The notes: generated by a model from the sequence alone, not told the origin. 64,000 nucleotides of DNA from Aestuariispira insulae (GCF_003385955.1 NZ_QRDW01000001.1:603893-667892), one strand, 5' to 3'. Shown: positions 8,043 through 17,533, counted from the first letter of the stretch. A program made the numbers and translations.

Positions 8043-10445
8043 ATGGTTGGAGTAAACTTGTATCGCCAGTTGATCAAAGCAAGCTTCTTTTGGCTGCCAC
8101 TTTTCGGCGCGGCCTTTCTTGCGTTCGGCATGCTGACGGAAGCCAGAACAGGCATCGTCGCGCTGGAAAGCGCTGGTTTGGCACCGGCAATGATCACAAT
8201 CGAAAAGACCGAACAGAGCTGGTTTAGAAAAAGCGGTCTCGGTCGGCAGGCCGGTGGCACAGCCATGGTCAGGATCATCCTCCCTTCAAACAACCATTCC
8301 ATCCAGCCAGGGGACATTGTAACGGCCTATGGCCGCAAAGGTATCGATCCGGTTTTCATACATTCGGATCTGGTGAACAAATATCGCGCCAGCCCAGATT
8401 TGGCCGGTTTGGCCATCACACCGGAATTCCTGGCCTATGGCATGGCATCCCTCTGGTGCGCGCTATTTGCTTATTGTTTTCAGATATTCGTCGCCCGGAA
8501 ACGCTATCGGGCGGGCTGTTGGACCGCAGACAGTCCGGAATTACGCGAAATCCGGGATGAGGCAGCAAGTCTGTATGAAAACCATCCCCTGCTCTACCGT
8601 GCGAAAGTTGTGTCCGCCGGTTTTTTGGGACTCATTTTCTTTCCAACCCTGCTCATATTGCTGGTTCTTTCCCTCGGCTATATCCTGTTTATCTTGGTCC
8701 TATCGCTTCCCGCCACCAGCATTCAGGCGGATATAGCGTTGCCAGCCCTCATCCTGAGTGCCAGCCTCACCTTGTTGGCCGTCGCCCGATTGATTCAGTC
8801 CAGCCTGCCCAAAACCACCGGGGTTCCGCTCCCCCCCGGAGATACTCCGGCATTGGAACAGATGATCCAGGAAAGCTGTTTGAAGACCGGCAATAAACCC
8901 ATCAAAAATCTGCTTATCACCGGCGACTACCAGCTTGAATTTCTACCGCTTGGTTCAGCGGGTTTCTGGCCGGTTCCCCGGTTCACACTGGTCATCGGCC
9001 TGCCTTTACTGCAATCCCTGTCTCCCCTGGAATTCCAGTCGGCTCTGATCGGAGAACTGGCACGGCATAATCAGCATGGCAACCGCTTGGGGGCTTGGCT
9101 CTATCGATGGCAGCAGATTTTCCAACATATGCGGGCGCGCAAGAAGAATGACAAAGCCTTTGCTGATGCCATTTTACGCCCCTTCCTGGATCAATTTGCG
9201 CCGTCCTTCAATGCATTGGCACGATTTCTCGTAACCGAACAGATCCAGACCGCCGACAAGGTTGCAGTAAAAGAAACCGGACCTGATGCAACAGCCCAGA
9301 GCATCACCAGCACCTATGTCAGCCACAAGCAATATGAAACCGTCTTTTGGGACGATTTCTACAGGCGCAGTTACCAGAACCGGTATCCTAAAGAGCTGCC
9401 CTATGATATCAGCAGCCGCTTCTTTGCCTCCAAGGCCGTCCGGAAACATATGGCAGAATTGGCCGGCGGCAAAATACCGCAGCCACGCGGGCATATCGAA
9501 TTTGCGTTCCGTGATCTTCGAGGGCGGCTGCGGGATCTACGCCTTCACCCGCAAATCCCCGACCGCCTCAATCTTTCCGCGGATAAATCTTTGCTGGGCG
9601 ACGCCGAGCCAGGCATCAGAGATGCATTGAATATGATCTGGTGGCAGCAATCCCAACCGGTCTGGGACGCCTGCCATAGCCATTACCGCACATTATCAGA
9701 GCGGCAAAAAGAGCTTGATACGCTCTATGAAGACGGCCAACTCACAGAAGAACAATGGCTTGAATGGGCTGATATCGCCCGATATCTGGATGGATGGGAC
9801 GCGGCAGCGGATATCTATGAAACCATGTTGATCCAGTTTCCGCGCAATCCGGAAGCCAATTATACAGCCGGCTGGTTCCGACTGCATGATCGCAATCTAA
9901 GCGGCCTGCAAATGCTGGAGATCGCGATCGAAGAAACCCCGGCACTCAGTATTGATATCTGCGCAGATGCCGTCGAGCTCCTGGAAGAGATGGACGATTC
10001 GGCATTGTTGGGGATTTGGCGCCAGAAACTGCAGCACGAAAAGGCTAATTTCCGGCTCGATCTTGCGGAACGTGGGCGTCTGCTTGACTCCGACATCCTG
10101 ATTGAACATGATCTGGGCTCACAAGAAATGAAGGATCTGATCCAAGCGATCGCAAAGATCCCGGAAGTTGAACAGGCTTTCCTAGCCCGAAAACAGATTA
10201 CCGCCCGCCCGGATTCCCCGCTCTATGTGCTGGGAGTAAATGGTCCAAATAGCAAATGGCCTTCATTTGGCCATGATGCCGTAAGCGCCCTCAGGGGAAA
10301 GTTGGACCTGCAGTTCGAAGCCTTTGTTGTTCCACTGAACAATAAGTTCAAAAAACTGCAACGACAATTTGAGACAATGGAACATGCCCTGATTTTCAAC
10401 CGATCGGGGCGAGCACACCATAATACGGGAGAAGGCCACACCTGA
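8043..10445 (+). CDS. large membrane protein with inactive M48-like protease domain
   Basis: 800 residues. The N-terminus has a TM segment (about 12-30), a small extracytoplasmic DUF3592-like domain (about 45-110) and further TM helices at about 130-150, 190-222 and 230-250. Residues about 268-350 align with M48 metalloproteases (LVIGLPLLQSLSPLEFQSAL), but the zinc-binding HExxH is replaced by GELAR (337-341): both histidines are gone and only the glutamate remains. The C-terminal third has TPR-like helices (about 585-680). It is probably a pseudoprotease or scaffold in the inner membrane. An intact paralogue-like M48 gene lies at 55912. ATG 8043 has GGGGG just upstream. Confidence 0.65.
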   Translation: MVGVNLYRQLIKASFFWLPLFGAAFLAFGMLTEARTGIVALESAGLAPAMITIEKTEQSWFRKSGLGRQAGGTAMVRIILPSNNHSIQPGDIVTAYGRKGIDPVFIHSDLVNKYRASPDLAGLAITPEFLAYGMASLWCALFAYCFQIFVARKRYRAGCWTADSPELREIRDEAASLYENHPLLYRAKVVSAGFLGLIFFPTLLILLVLSLGYILFILVLSLPATSIQADIALPALILSASLTLLAVARLIQSSLPKTTGVPLPPGDTPALEQMIQESCLKTGNKPIKNLLITGDYQLEFLPLGSAGFWPVPRFTLVIGLPLLQSLSPLEFQSALIGELARHNQHGNRLGAWLYRWQQIFQHMRARKKNDKAFADAILRPFLDQFAPSFNALARFLVTEQIQTADKVAVKETGPDATAQSITSTYVSHKQYETVFWDDFYRRSYQNRYPKELPYDISSRFFASKAVRKHMAELAGGKIPQPRGHIEFAFRDLRGRLRDLRLHPQIPDRLNLSADKSLLGDAEPGIRDALNMIWWQQSQPVWDACHSHYRTLSERQKELDTLYEDGQLTEEQWLEWADIARYLDGWDAAADIYETMLIQFPRNPEANYTAGWFRLHDRNLSGLQMLEIAIEETPALSIDICADAVELLEEMDDSALLGIWRQKLQHEKANFRLDLAERGRLLDSDILIEHDLGSQEMKDLIQAIAKIPEVEQAFLARKQITARPDSPLYVLGVNGPNSKWPSFGHDAVSALRGKLDLQFEAFVVPLNNKFKKLQRQFETMEHALIFNRSGRAHHNTGEGHT

Positions 10446-10476
10446 ACCGGCAGGTAGCAGAGAGGAACTGACGACG

Positions 10477-10929
10477 ATGAAACTGATTGAAAACGACCCG
10501 CTCGACCTTGAAATGCTGAAAAAGATGCTGACGGCAAAAGAAGACCTGAACTTGGTCTGGCCTTCGGCGGATTATCCGTTTTGTCCGATCCAGTGGTCGG
10601 AACGGTTGAATCCAGATCGCGGATCTCTTTCTTTCTGGGTCATGGAAGAAGACTCGATCATCGGCCATGCCTGCCTGTCGCCGTCAACTGCGCCGGGTCG
10701 GTGGACTGTCAATCATCTCTATCTGATTTCCGACAAACGCGGGGATGGCCGGGGCAAAAAAATCCTGGAATTGCTGGAAGAATATGCAAGAGAAAACCTG
10801 GATGCCCGCAGCCTATTGTTGCGTGTTCGGGATGAAAACTTGCCCGCGATCCGGACATCCGTCGCCCATGGCTTTACCGAAATCGGCCGCAACGACACCC
10901 ACGTAAAAATGTCCAAAGCCTTGAACTGA
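10477..10929 (+). CDS. GNAT family N-acetyltransferase
   Basis: 150 residues with the GNAT fold. The acetyl-CoA binding loop is at VNHLYLISDKRGDGRGKKIL, where DGRGKK corresponds to the R/Q-x-x-G-x-G/A motif, and the C-terminal RTSVAHGFTEIGR matches the usual last strand. Substrate cannot be told from sequence. It follows the pseudo-M48 gene by 31 bases on the same strand and may be co-transcribed with it. Cytosolic, no signal peptide. Confidence 0.8.
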   Translation: MKLIENDPLDLEMLKKMLTAKEDLNLVWPSADYPFCPIQWSERLNPDRGSLSFWVMEEDSIIGHACLSPSTAPGRWTVNHLYLISDKRGDGRGKKILELLEEYARENLDARSLLLRVRDENLPAIRTSVAHGFTEIGRNDTHVKMSKALN

Positions 10930-11051
10930 TTCAATTCCCCGTTTAACCCCTGGTGGCATTGTGATAGAATATTTCCCGCCTGCCCATGTCAGAAGACAAA
11001 GCAGCAGGCGGAATGCTCAATCCCAATTCATCCACCAGAAGGGAGGTTGTC

Positions 11052-12095
11052 ATGGGGAATCTGGAAGGCGTGAACAGCCACGCCTATGTGAACATGCGTC
11101 CCGGGCAGGATACAAATGGCGGACGAACAAAGCCTGACTCCAATGCCGGCCCCAAAACTCCGTTATCCTCATTGGCTGATGAGCTGGATCTTCTGGAACA
11201 ATCCGCCGCGCTGACTATTGAATTGACGGATGCCGCTCGAAACGCGCTGGGATATGCCCAAACCGCCGCGCAGATGGCAAAGCGTTTCACCATGGATAAC
11301 CTGTTCAATCATCTGACGCGGACCTTCGAACATAAATTGAAGGCGACCTTCGGCCCCATGGCAGGCCAGGCATCCGATATTGATCAAAATGCCATGAGGA
11401 TCGCCAATCAGCTGGGCGAAGCCACCGCGCTGAAAGCCTCAAATGGCGCAAAAGAACTGTCGGTGGACTCGCTTACAGTTTCAGTTGCCATAGAAAAAAT
11501 TGATCTCAGCATCCGTCAGGAGGATCAGGTTACACACATCAACCTTCAGCGGGTCGAGATCAATATCGAATATTATGCCATGGATATTACCGGAAAAATC
11601 CGACCGGAAACTATCATGCAAGATCCCCTGGTCTTTGACATGGATGGTAATGGCATTGACACCCTGCCCCTGGAAGATGGCGTATTATTTGACCTCAACG
11701 CCGACGGATCAAAGGAAAAATCCGCCTGGATCAGCGCAAATGACGCATTCCTTGCCTATGACAGGAACGGCAACGGTCGGATCGATCATGGCGGGGAATT
11801 GTTCGGCGACCAGCATGGTGCCAGGGATGGGCTGGCGGAGTTGGCAAGGTTCGACGACAATCAAGATGGCGTCATTGACAGCCAAGATGCCATTTTTGAC
11901 AAATTGAAACTCTCTTTTGGCGATGGCCGCGTGGACAACCTCTCCGACAGCGGTATCGTACGGATCACTCTGAATGAGGCCGTCTATAATGACCGCCCCC
12001 TGGCAGGTGGACGGGAAATTGCCCGGTTCAACTTTGACTACGATGATGGCCGACAAGGCCGGGGCGCCGAGATCCTCTTAAGAACCATCGCCTGA
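11052..12095 (+). CDS. EF-hand-like calcium-binding protein
   Basis: 347 residues from ATG 11052, which has a strong AGGGAGG six bases upstream; an earlier ATG at 10986 lacks one. The N-terminal 190 residues are polar and helical without recognised domain. The C-terminal half carries four Asp-rich loops of the DxDxDG type: DMDGNGID, DLNADGSK, DRNGNGRID and DDNQDGVID. Such loops bind calcium in EF-hand and dockerin-like repeats, and the LVFDMDGNGI block is also found in large calcium-binding adhesin or toxin-like proteins. No signal peptide is seen, so export would need a type I or other non-Sec route. Function unknown. Confidence 0.65.
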   Translation: MGNLEGVNSHAYVNMRPGQDTNGGRTKPDSNAGPKTPLSSLADELDLLEQSAALTIELTDAARNALGYAQTAAQMAKRFTMDNLFNHLTRTFEHKLKATFGPMAGQASDIDQNAMRIANQLGEATALKASNGAKELSVDSLTVSVAIEKIDLSIRQEDQVTHINLQRVEINIEYYAMDITGKIRPETIMQDPLVFDMDGNGIDTLPLEDGVLFDLNADGSKEKSAWISANDAFLAYDRNGNGRIDHGGELFGDQHGARDGLAELARFDDNQDGVIDSQDAIFDKLKLSFGDGRVDNLSDSGIVRITLNEAVYNDRPLAGGREIARFNFDYDDGRQGRGAEILLRTIA

Positions 12096-12265
12096 TCGTT
12101 CGCCTGTTGATCACGGAGATAGGCACGTCTATCCTGGTGGTGACCATATATCCTGGGAGTGAGATGACATGGACAAAGGCCACCGCTAAAGCGGCTCATG
12201 CCAGTTTTATTCGCTGATACCTGCGGGATCAGTCTGTCCATTCTTCATTCTATCCAGGACCCATC

Positions 12266-13045
12266 ATGAAAAAACTTGAGAACAAGCGCTGCCTGATTAC
12301 CGGCGCGGCCCGCGGCATCGGACAAGCTATCGCCACCGCTTTTTCAGAGGCAGGGGCCGAGGTCATTCTGACCGACAAAAACATCCAAGCCGGTTCTCTA
12401 CTGGCCCAACAGCTGGGATGCATCTTTGAACCCCTGGATGTGCGGCTTGAGGCCGATTGGGATCGCATTGCTTTCACCTATCCTGACATGGATGTGGTCG
12501 TGAATAATGTCGGTATCACCGGTTTTGAAGAAGAAGCACACCCCCATGATCCCGAACAGGCCAGCCTGGAACACTGGCGGGCCGTCCATGCAGTGAACCT
12601 GGACGGGGTATTTCTGGGGTGCCGTTACGCCATCCGCGCCATGCGGCCATCAGGTCGCGGATCCATCATCAATATCTCGTCGCGATCCGGCATGGTCGGC
12701 ATTCCCCTAGCGGCGGCCTATGCCTCCTCAAAGGCGGCGGTGCGCAATCACAGTAAATCCGTCGCCCTTTATTGTGCGCAACAGGGGTTGGATATCCGGT
12801 GCAATTCCATCCATCCCGGGGCCATCCTGACGCCCATGTGGGAAGCCATGTTGGGAGAGGGCGAAGAACGGGAAAAAAATCTCAGAACTTTCACCAAAGA
12901 CGTGCCGGCAGGCCGGTTCGGCCAGCCGGAAGAGGTAGCCGCCCTCGCCCTGCTGCTGGCATCAGATGACGCCTGTTATATGACCGGAGCCGAGTTGACG
13001 CTTGACGGCGGCTTGCTGGCCGGTACCGCAGCGTCCCCCGGATAG
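12266..13045 (+). CDS. SDR family oxidoreductase
   Basis: 259 residues with classical short-chain dehydrogenase features: [11 protein letters not shown](P)-binding loop at about residues 12-19, NNVG structural motif, catalytic Ser in ISSRSG, and YASSK with the Tyr-Lys pair. The acidic residue after strand beta-2 (LTDKN) suggests NAD preference. It ends with the usual [10 protein letters not shown]. Substrate is unknown and neighbours give no pathway. It ends five bases before the convergent pentapeptide-repeat gene. Confidence 0.85.
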   Translation: MKKLENKRCLITGAARGIGQAIATAFSEAGAEVILTDKNIQAGSLLAQQLGCIFEPLDVRLEADWDRIAFTYPDMDVVVNNVGITGFEEEAHPHDPEQASLEHWRAVHAVNLDGVFLGCRYAIRAMRPSGRGSIINISSRSGMVGIPLAAAYASSKAAVRNHSKSVALYCAQQGLDIRCNSIHPGAILTPMWEAMLGEGEEREKNLRTFTKDVPAGRFGQPEEVAALALLLASDDACYMTGAELTLDGGLLAGTAASPG

Positions 13046-13050
13046 TAGGT

Positions 13051-14307
13051 TCACATCATTGTCCCCGTCAGGATGGCCTGTTCAAAACTGGCCCCCTGGC
13101 GGACTGTCTCACGCAAATCCGCTCCACTGAGGTTTGCTCCGTTGAAAGAGGCTTCCGATAGGTCCGCGCCACGGAAATCGGCCCCGCGGAAGTCCGAACC
13201 GTCAAGATTGGCCCCAACCAGCTTCGTCGCCCACCGCCGGCCCGTATCATTTCCTTCCGCATTATGCAGTCGGATATGGCCAAGATTGGCGTTGCGACCA
13301 TGGGCACCGCGCAGGTCCACCTGGCTAAGATCCGCCCCGCTCAAATTCGCAAAATCAAGATCTGCCCCTTTCAGTCGCGCCTTCTTCAATTCCGTCAACA
13401 ACAGAAGACTGTTACACAATACAGATTCGGAGAGATCGCATTCCACCATCAACGCACCGCTTAAATCTGAGTTCGCCAGATTGTCATGGGCAAGTTGCAC
13501 CCCCGTGAAATCAGCCCGGTTGCCATTCTCACCATTGGTGCGCACCCATTGAGCATGTTTCGCCAGGATCTGTGCCAGCCAGGGTTCTATGCGCTGATCC
13601 TGCGTGAAATAGATCGCCCCATCCAGATTGGCCCCGGACAGATCAACCGTGGCCAGATCCACATTGCGTAAATTAGCCCCCCGGAGATCCGCATGGCACA
13701 AACTGGCATGGGACAGGCTGGCTCCGGCCAATATCGCGCCTTTCAGCTTTGCCCCTTCCAGATCGCAATGGCTCAGCTCCGCACCGCTCAGATTGGCCCC
13801 GAACAGGGTGGCGCCGGAAAAGTTGGCGCTGGCCGCCTGAATATCCGCCAAATTGGCGCATTCCAGGTCGGCATGGCTAAGATCCGCATGTTCCAAATTA
13901 GCATTTTCCAGATTGGTCGGGATCAGCTCCATCCCCTGGGTCGGGTTTGCGCGCGTGACCGAGGCCAACTGTCCCGGCCTAAGATCCGCCTCCCGGAGAT
14001 TAACCCCGGCCAACTTACAGTTATTCAGATTGGCCCCGCGCAAATCAACCCGGAAAAGCCGTGATCCTGTCAGGTCACTGTGAAACAGATTCACCGCGAA
14101 GAGATCCGCCCCTTCCAGATTGACATTGCGGAAAATACTGCGCGCCATATCCGATCCCGCCAACACTGCGTAACGCAAATCCACGCTGTCCAGTTCCAAT
14201 TCACGTAATATTGCGTTCTTGATGGTTAATAGCTTACCACCCCGGCCTGAGGTGTAGCGCTCATGCGGGCCAAGCGCCTTCAGGAATTCTTCCCGGTTGT
14301 CCGTCAT
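13051..14307 (-). CDS. pentapeptide-repeat protein
   Basis: 418 residues, mostly tandem A(D/N)LXX pentapeptides (for example ADLSHADLECANLAD and SGANLDGAIY), which fold as a right-handed quadrilateral beta helix. Two or three blocks of repeats are separated by a non-repeat insert (about residues 225-265). No signal peptide, so cytosolic. Some pentapeptide proteins shield gyrase, but nothing here supports that specifically. ATG 14307 is the start, with GGGGG eight bases upstream; a TTG at 14310 is adjacent. Confidence 0.85.
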   Translation of the reverse strand: MTDNREEFLKALGPHERYTSGRGGKLLTIKNAILRELELDSVDLRYAVLAGSDMARSIFRNVNLEGADLFAVNLFHSDLTGSRLFRVDLRGANLNNCKLAGVNLREADLRPGQLASVTRANPTQGMELIPTNLENANLEHADLSHADLECANLADIQAASANFSGATLFGANLSGAELSHCDLEGAKLKGAILAGASLSHASLCHADLRGANLRNVDLATVDLSGANLDGAIYFTQDQRIEPWLAQILAKHAQWVRTNGENGNRADFTGVQLAHDNLANSDLSGALMVECDLSESVLCNSLLLLTELKKARLKGADLDFANLSGADLSQVDLRGAHGRNANLGHIRLHNAEGNDTGRRWATKLVGANLDGSDFRGADFRGADLSEASFNGANLSGADLRETVRQGASFEQAILTGTMM

Positions 14308-14626
14308 CAAATTTCCCCCTCACGATCAGAAAATCCCCCGATGCCGCCATGGGCAATGGGTGACTATCCTTCCCGAGTTTTGCCGGAAACAGCCAATCCA
14401 GCGACCATTAGGATACAATATTCCATCATTCTAAATCAATCATATCGGGAATTAGGGTCGAAAACACGCCCGTTCAGTGCGTTCGATTGCGGGTTAAATT
14501 CCTGAAATACCGTTTTAAATCGGGATTCATTCTTTTTTGATGTATTTTTTGCTATCCTATTGGGGTTGGCATGCAAAAAAAATGGGGGACCGTACTCGAT
14601 TGTCTTAGGCAATCAGGAGAAAAACC
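14308..14626. other. intergenic region (divergent promoters)
   Basis: About 320 bases between the divergent pentapeptide-repeat gene and the YbaK-like gene. It presumably holds both promoters. I see no additional gene, strong hairpin or repeat in it. Confidence 0.4.
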
Positions 14627-15109
14627 TTGGCTGTTTCGGAAAATCTCCGGCGTTTTCTCAGTGATCGGCAGGCACAGTATCGTGTTGTGCAGCATCCGCG
14701 CACTTTTTCAGCCTCACACACAGCTCAGGCGGCCAAGATTTCCGCAAAACAATTGGCAAAAGCGGTTTTGTTAAAATCCCGTTCTGACTATCTTGTTGCT
14801 GTCGTTCCCGCCAGCAGCCATGTGAAAATGCGCCATTTGCGTCGCTGCCTGCAAGACCGGGTCCGCGTCGCAAAGGAACAGGAAATTCCCTCCATTTTCA
14901 AAGATTGCGATCCGGGTGCCATCCCCGCGCTTGGCACCGCCTATGGCCTTGAAACCCTGGTGGATGAGCAATTGAACCGGGAAGCGGATGTCTATTTCGA
15001 AGCCGGCGACCATGAGAGCCTTGTCCATATGTCCGGCGCAGAGTTCCGCCGGGTCACCGCCGATATGCTGCATGCCGATGTCGGTGTGCAAAACTGGAAA
15101 GCACTATAA
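14627..15109 (+). CDS. YbaK/ProX-type aminoacyl-tRNA deacylase domain protein
   Basis: 160 residues matching the YbaK/aa-tRNA editing domain: VVQHPRTFSASHTAQAAKISAKQLAKAVLLK near the N-terminus, followed by the YLVAVVPAS strand and the C-terminal HESLVHMSGAEF. Family members hydrolyse mischarged aminoacyl-tRNAs in the cytosol. The likely start is TTG 14627, preceded at eight bases by AGGAG; no ATG in frame fits the domain as well. The next gene downstream (GST) has its own regulatory dyad. Confidence 0.75.
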   Translation: MAVSENLRRFLSDRQAQYRVVQHPRTFSASHTAQAAKISAKQLAKAVLLKSRSDYLVAVVPASSHVKMRHLRRCLQDRVRVAKEQEIPSIFKDCDPGAIPALGTAYGLETLVDEQLNREADVYFEAGDHESLVHMSGAEFRRVTADMLHADVGVQNWKAL

Positions 15110-15126
15110 TCCTTCCCCTGACATCC

Positions 15127-15148
15127 TACTGACAGAATGCTGTCAGTA
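15127..15148. promoter_or_regulatory. operator-like dyad upstream of GST gene
   Basis: Perfect 9-bp inverted repeat, arms TACTGACAG and CTGTCAGTA, spaced by AATG. It lies 72 bases upstream of the GST start. A near copy, with the same spacer, occurs at 29317-29338 upstream of the GFA-family gene. The symmetry suggests a dimeric repressor or activator; the regulator is not identified in this window. Confidence 0.65.
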
Positions 15149-15219
15149 TGCCTGTTTTATGACTTCTGTCGACGGCAATGAAGGCCGCTTTTTTTTTACT
15201 CTTTTGACAGGTTAGACAG

Positions 15220-15831
15220 ATGTACGTGCTTTACCATTTTCCCTATTCCCAACATGCCCGTCGGGTTCATTCCCTGCTGGAGGAAGCCCGACTGGTTTAT
15301 CGCCTGGAACATGTGGCCATGGATCAAGGGGATTATTTGACCGCGAATTATCTGGCGGTTAATCCCAATCACCAAGTCCCCAGCCTGGTGGATGAAGAAA
15401 CCGGCGTAAAAATCCATGAATCCAATGCCATTCTCCGGTATCTCTGTGTTAAACATGCCTTGGATAATTGGTATCCAAGCGATCTCGTTCAACGGGCACG
15501 GGTCGAACAATGGCTGGACTGGAATCAATGCCGCCTCAGCCCTCATGTGGTCGGCATCGTCCTGAACAGTGTGTTCATGGGTGAGGATGGTGACAAGGAT
15601 GCCATTGCCAGAAGCCATGAGGCCATGAAGGAACTCAGCGAAATTCTGGATGCAGGGCTGGCCGACAGGCCCTATCTCGCGGGAGACCGAGCCACCATTG
15701 CTGATCTTTCCGTGGCCAGCAATATTTTCCAGCTTTGCCTGGCCGATGCCATGCCGAAACAGGCCAACATCAATGACTGGTATGCCCGTATCAGCCAGTT
15801 CGACGGTTTTCAAAAATCCCTGCCCACCTGA
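15220..15831 (+). CDS. glutathione S-transferase family protein
   Basis: 203 residues. The N-terminal thioredoxin-like domain starts MYVLYHFPYSQHARRV, with Ser10 and the conserved cis-Pro region NHQVPSLVDEE and the ESNAILRYL glutathione-contact motif (Glu-Ser). The C-terminal domain is helical (LAGDRATIADLSVASNI, the N-capping box/hydrophobic staple of GSTs). Cytosolic conjugation or peroxide/thiol chemistry is typical. It stands alone, preceded by the dyad at 15127-15148 and followed by a strong terminator, so it is a regulated single-gene unit. Substrate unknown. Confidence 0.85.
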   Translation: MYVLYHFPYSQHARRVHSLLEEARLVYRLEHVAMDQGDYLTANYLAVNPNHQVPSLVDEETGVKIHESNAILRYLCVKHALDNWYPSDLVQRARVEQWLDWNQCRLSPHVVGIVLNSVFMGEDGDKDAIARSHEAMKELSEILDAGLADRPYLAGDRATIADLSVASNIFQLCLADAMPKQANINDWYARISQFDGFQKSLPT

Positions 15832-15846
15832 ACCAGGGGGTGCCCT

Positions 15847-15881
15847 CCCGCCGCGATTTTTTTGGTCGCGGCGGGCCTTTT
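15847..15881 (+). terminator. rho-independent terminator of GST gene
   Basis: Perfect 10-bp inverted repeat, CCCGCCGCGA (15847-15856) and TCGCGGCGGG (15866-15875), nine-base T-rich loop, followed by CCTTTT. It begins 15 bases after the GST stop codon. Confidence 0.85.
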
Positions 15882-15946
15882 CCGTTCTTGCCCTTCTGTT
15901 AATTCAATGATTTAACAAATGCGTTAAATAACAATCGGTGGCATAG

Positions 15947-16333
15947 ATGGAAGAAATCACAGCGAACATCAATTGGCTGGCTGTCGGGATTGGCGCGGCA
16001 ATCGCCTATCTGTTGGGGTGGCTCTGGTATTCTCCGGTCCTGTTTCTCGACCGTTGGCTTGATGGCATCGGCAAGAAAAAGGAAGAGGCCGCCGCCCCGC
16101 CGGCGATCGCCATGATGATCCAGGCCGGCGGCACATTTCTCTTGGCCTGGCTGGTCGGCATAACCGCAGCAAGCAATAGTCTTTTCACCTGCCTGCTGGT
16201 CGTGGCCATGGTAATGGCCTTGATGGCTTCGGGTGGTCTTTATGCACAAAAAAAAGTAACCGCGATCCTGATTGAGATCGGCTATGTCGCGGTCATGGCA
16301 GCCATCATGATCGCAGCACAGGCTCTGCTCTAA
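15947..16333 (+). CDS. DUF1761 membrane protein
   Basis: 128 residues, four predicted TM helices (about 8-30, 53-73, 80-98, 105-125). The N-terminal block INWLAVGIGAAIAYLLGWLWYSP matches DUF1761, small inner-membrane proteins of unknown function. GGTGG lies upstream of ATG 15947. Its last 29 bases overlap the convergent transglutaminase-like gene. Confidence 0.75.
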   Translation: MEEITANINWLAVGIGAAIAYLLGWLWYSPVLFLDRWLDGIGKKKEEAAAPPAIAMMIQAGGTFLLAWLVGITAASNSLFTCLLVVAMVMALMASGGLYAQKKVTAILIEIGYVAVMAAIMIAAQALL

Positions 16334-16883
16334 GCAATTCTGTTATCCAGTCTGCGGTGGCTTGAAAAAATCGCCGCCGCCGTTCCTGCATATTCTGGCT
16401 CAAAGCGGCAACCTTAGCCGCCTTGAACCCGGCCAAATCATCTTGCGGCGGGAAATAATCGACTGCCGGGGCAGCCAGGACCGTATCTCCTGCGCCATCC
16501 CAGCAATCATTGACTGGAAAGCCAAAGGGTTTCAGCCCGTCATGCCAAGTGGCATCCAGTTTCAACACTCTTTCCCCAATATGCAGTTCAACATAATGGT
16601 GATAGTCCGGCACCTTCCCGACGGTTAACATCGCACGTATTTCATCCGGCATGGCGGGGTGGTTCGGGATGCCCAGATCAAACCAGGTGAAAATTGTCAC
16701 GACCTCAGCCCGATACCCCGCCTGTCTCAGTCGTTTTTGCAGCAAGAGATGTTTGCCGGAACAAGATCCGCGCCCGTTCACCAAGACATCCTCCACACGG
16801 CGCTGGCCGATCCCGCCATAGGGAATATTTCGTACTTGATGGTAAATCGGCACCGCGGCTAAGACATCATTCACAGTTGGCAA
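16305..16883 (-). CDS. transglutaminase-like protein
   Basis: 192 residues. A Cys-His-Asp triad typical of the transglutaminase/papain-like fold is visible: Cys in GRGSCSGKH, His in YHHYVELHIG, Asp in KLDATWHDG. No signal peptide is seen. Family members include cysteine peptidases and amidases; the substrate cannot be told. The start is TTG 16883 or GTG 16874, neither with a good ribosome binding site; it overlaps the end of the upstream secreted-protein gene by 17 bases, which suggests translational coupling. Confidence 0.65.
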   Translation of the reverse strand: MPTVNDVLAAVPIYHQVRNIPYGGIGQRRVEDVLVNGRGSCSGKHLLLQKRLRQAGYRAEVVTIFTWFDLGIPNHPAMPDEIRAMLTVGKVPDYHHYVELHIGERVLKLDATWHDGLKPFGFPVNDCWDGAGDTVLAAPAVDYFPPQDDLAGFKAAKVAALSQNMQERRRRFFQATADWITELLRAEPVLRS

Positions 16884-17418
16884 CCCGGCCTGACGTGATC
16901 AATCCCTGAACGTCATGACCGCTTTCCTTGATAGCCGACGCCTGGATCACGACCGAAACCGAGCCGAAAGGCCCGCAATATTCTCGGTTAAGAATCATCG
17001 GTTCCGATTGATCCGGCTCAGCCCGTTTCAACGGAGATTCCTGACTGTCAAACCAGCTGTCCAACTGCTGCATCAGGGCTTCGGGTTCCACCTCGCGGGC
17101 AAATACCTGGCACACTGCCACATCCTGCAAGGCCGCCAACACAACTTCCGGGCCACCCCCAACCAGCCAGGCATCCCCCGCTTGGCCATTCAAAAAAGCT
17201 TCGCTTGATCTTTCCTTCAAGCGCAGCAGTCGTTTCCCGTTGGGGGATAGTTTAACCAGTTCATGGACCGGTTGGCCTGAGACCAGGGAGGGCAGGCAAT
17301 AATCCAGCAGTTGACCGACCATTACCTTTTCCGCGCGCTCTTCCTCTGCCCAGGCCTGGCCATGAAGGATGAACAGCATGGCCACGGCGATCAAACTTCT
17401 CGTGATTATCCTGGACAT
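16867..17418 (-). CDS. hypothetical secreted protein
   Basis: 183 residues from ATG 17418, which has GGGGAGAG upstream. A clear signal peptide (SLIAVAMLFILHGQAWAEEE) targets the periplasm. The mature part has three or four Cys (DYCLPS, VAVCQVF, EYCGPFG, VANCE) that may form disulfides. I do not recognise the family with certainty. It is co-directional and overlapping with the transglutaminase-like gene downstream, so the two may act together. A terminator separates it from puuD upstream. Confidence 0.6.
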   Translation of the reverse strand: MSRIITRSLIAVAMLFILHGQAWAEEERAEKVMVGQLLDYCLPSLVSGQPVHELVKLSPNGKRLLRLKERSSEAFLNGQAGDAWLVGGGPEVVLAALQDVAVCQVFAREVEPEALMQQLDSWFDSQESPLKRAEPDQSEPMILNREYCGPFGSVSVVIQASAIKESGHDVQGLITSGRVANCE

Positions 17419-17479
17419 CTGCTCTCCCCTGGTTGATTGCGTTTCAACCGTTATCGGTCTGAAACACCCTTCATGCAAA

Positions 17480-17508
17480 GAAAAAAGCCGGAATGCGAAC
17501 ATTCCGGC
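17480..17508 (-). terminator. rho-independent terminator after puuD
   Basis: Perfect 9-bp inverted repeat, GCCGGAATG (17487-17495) and CATTCCGGC (17500-17508), four-base loop. On the minus strand it is followed by TTTTTTC. It lies 26 bases past the puuD stop codon. Confidence 0.85.
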
Positions 17509-17533
17509 CAGTTTTGCTTCGGGAAAGTAAGCA

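Noticed and set aside
7928-8227. 99-codon frame before the pseudo-M48 gene
   Set aside because: More than half of it overlaps the next gene in another phase and the sequence has no protein-like features.
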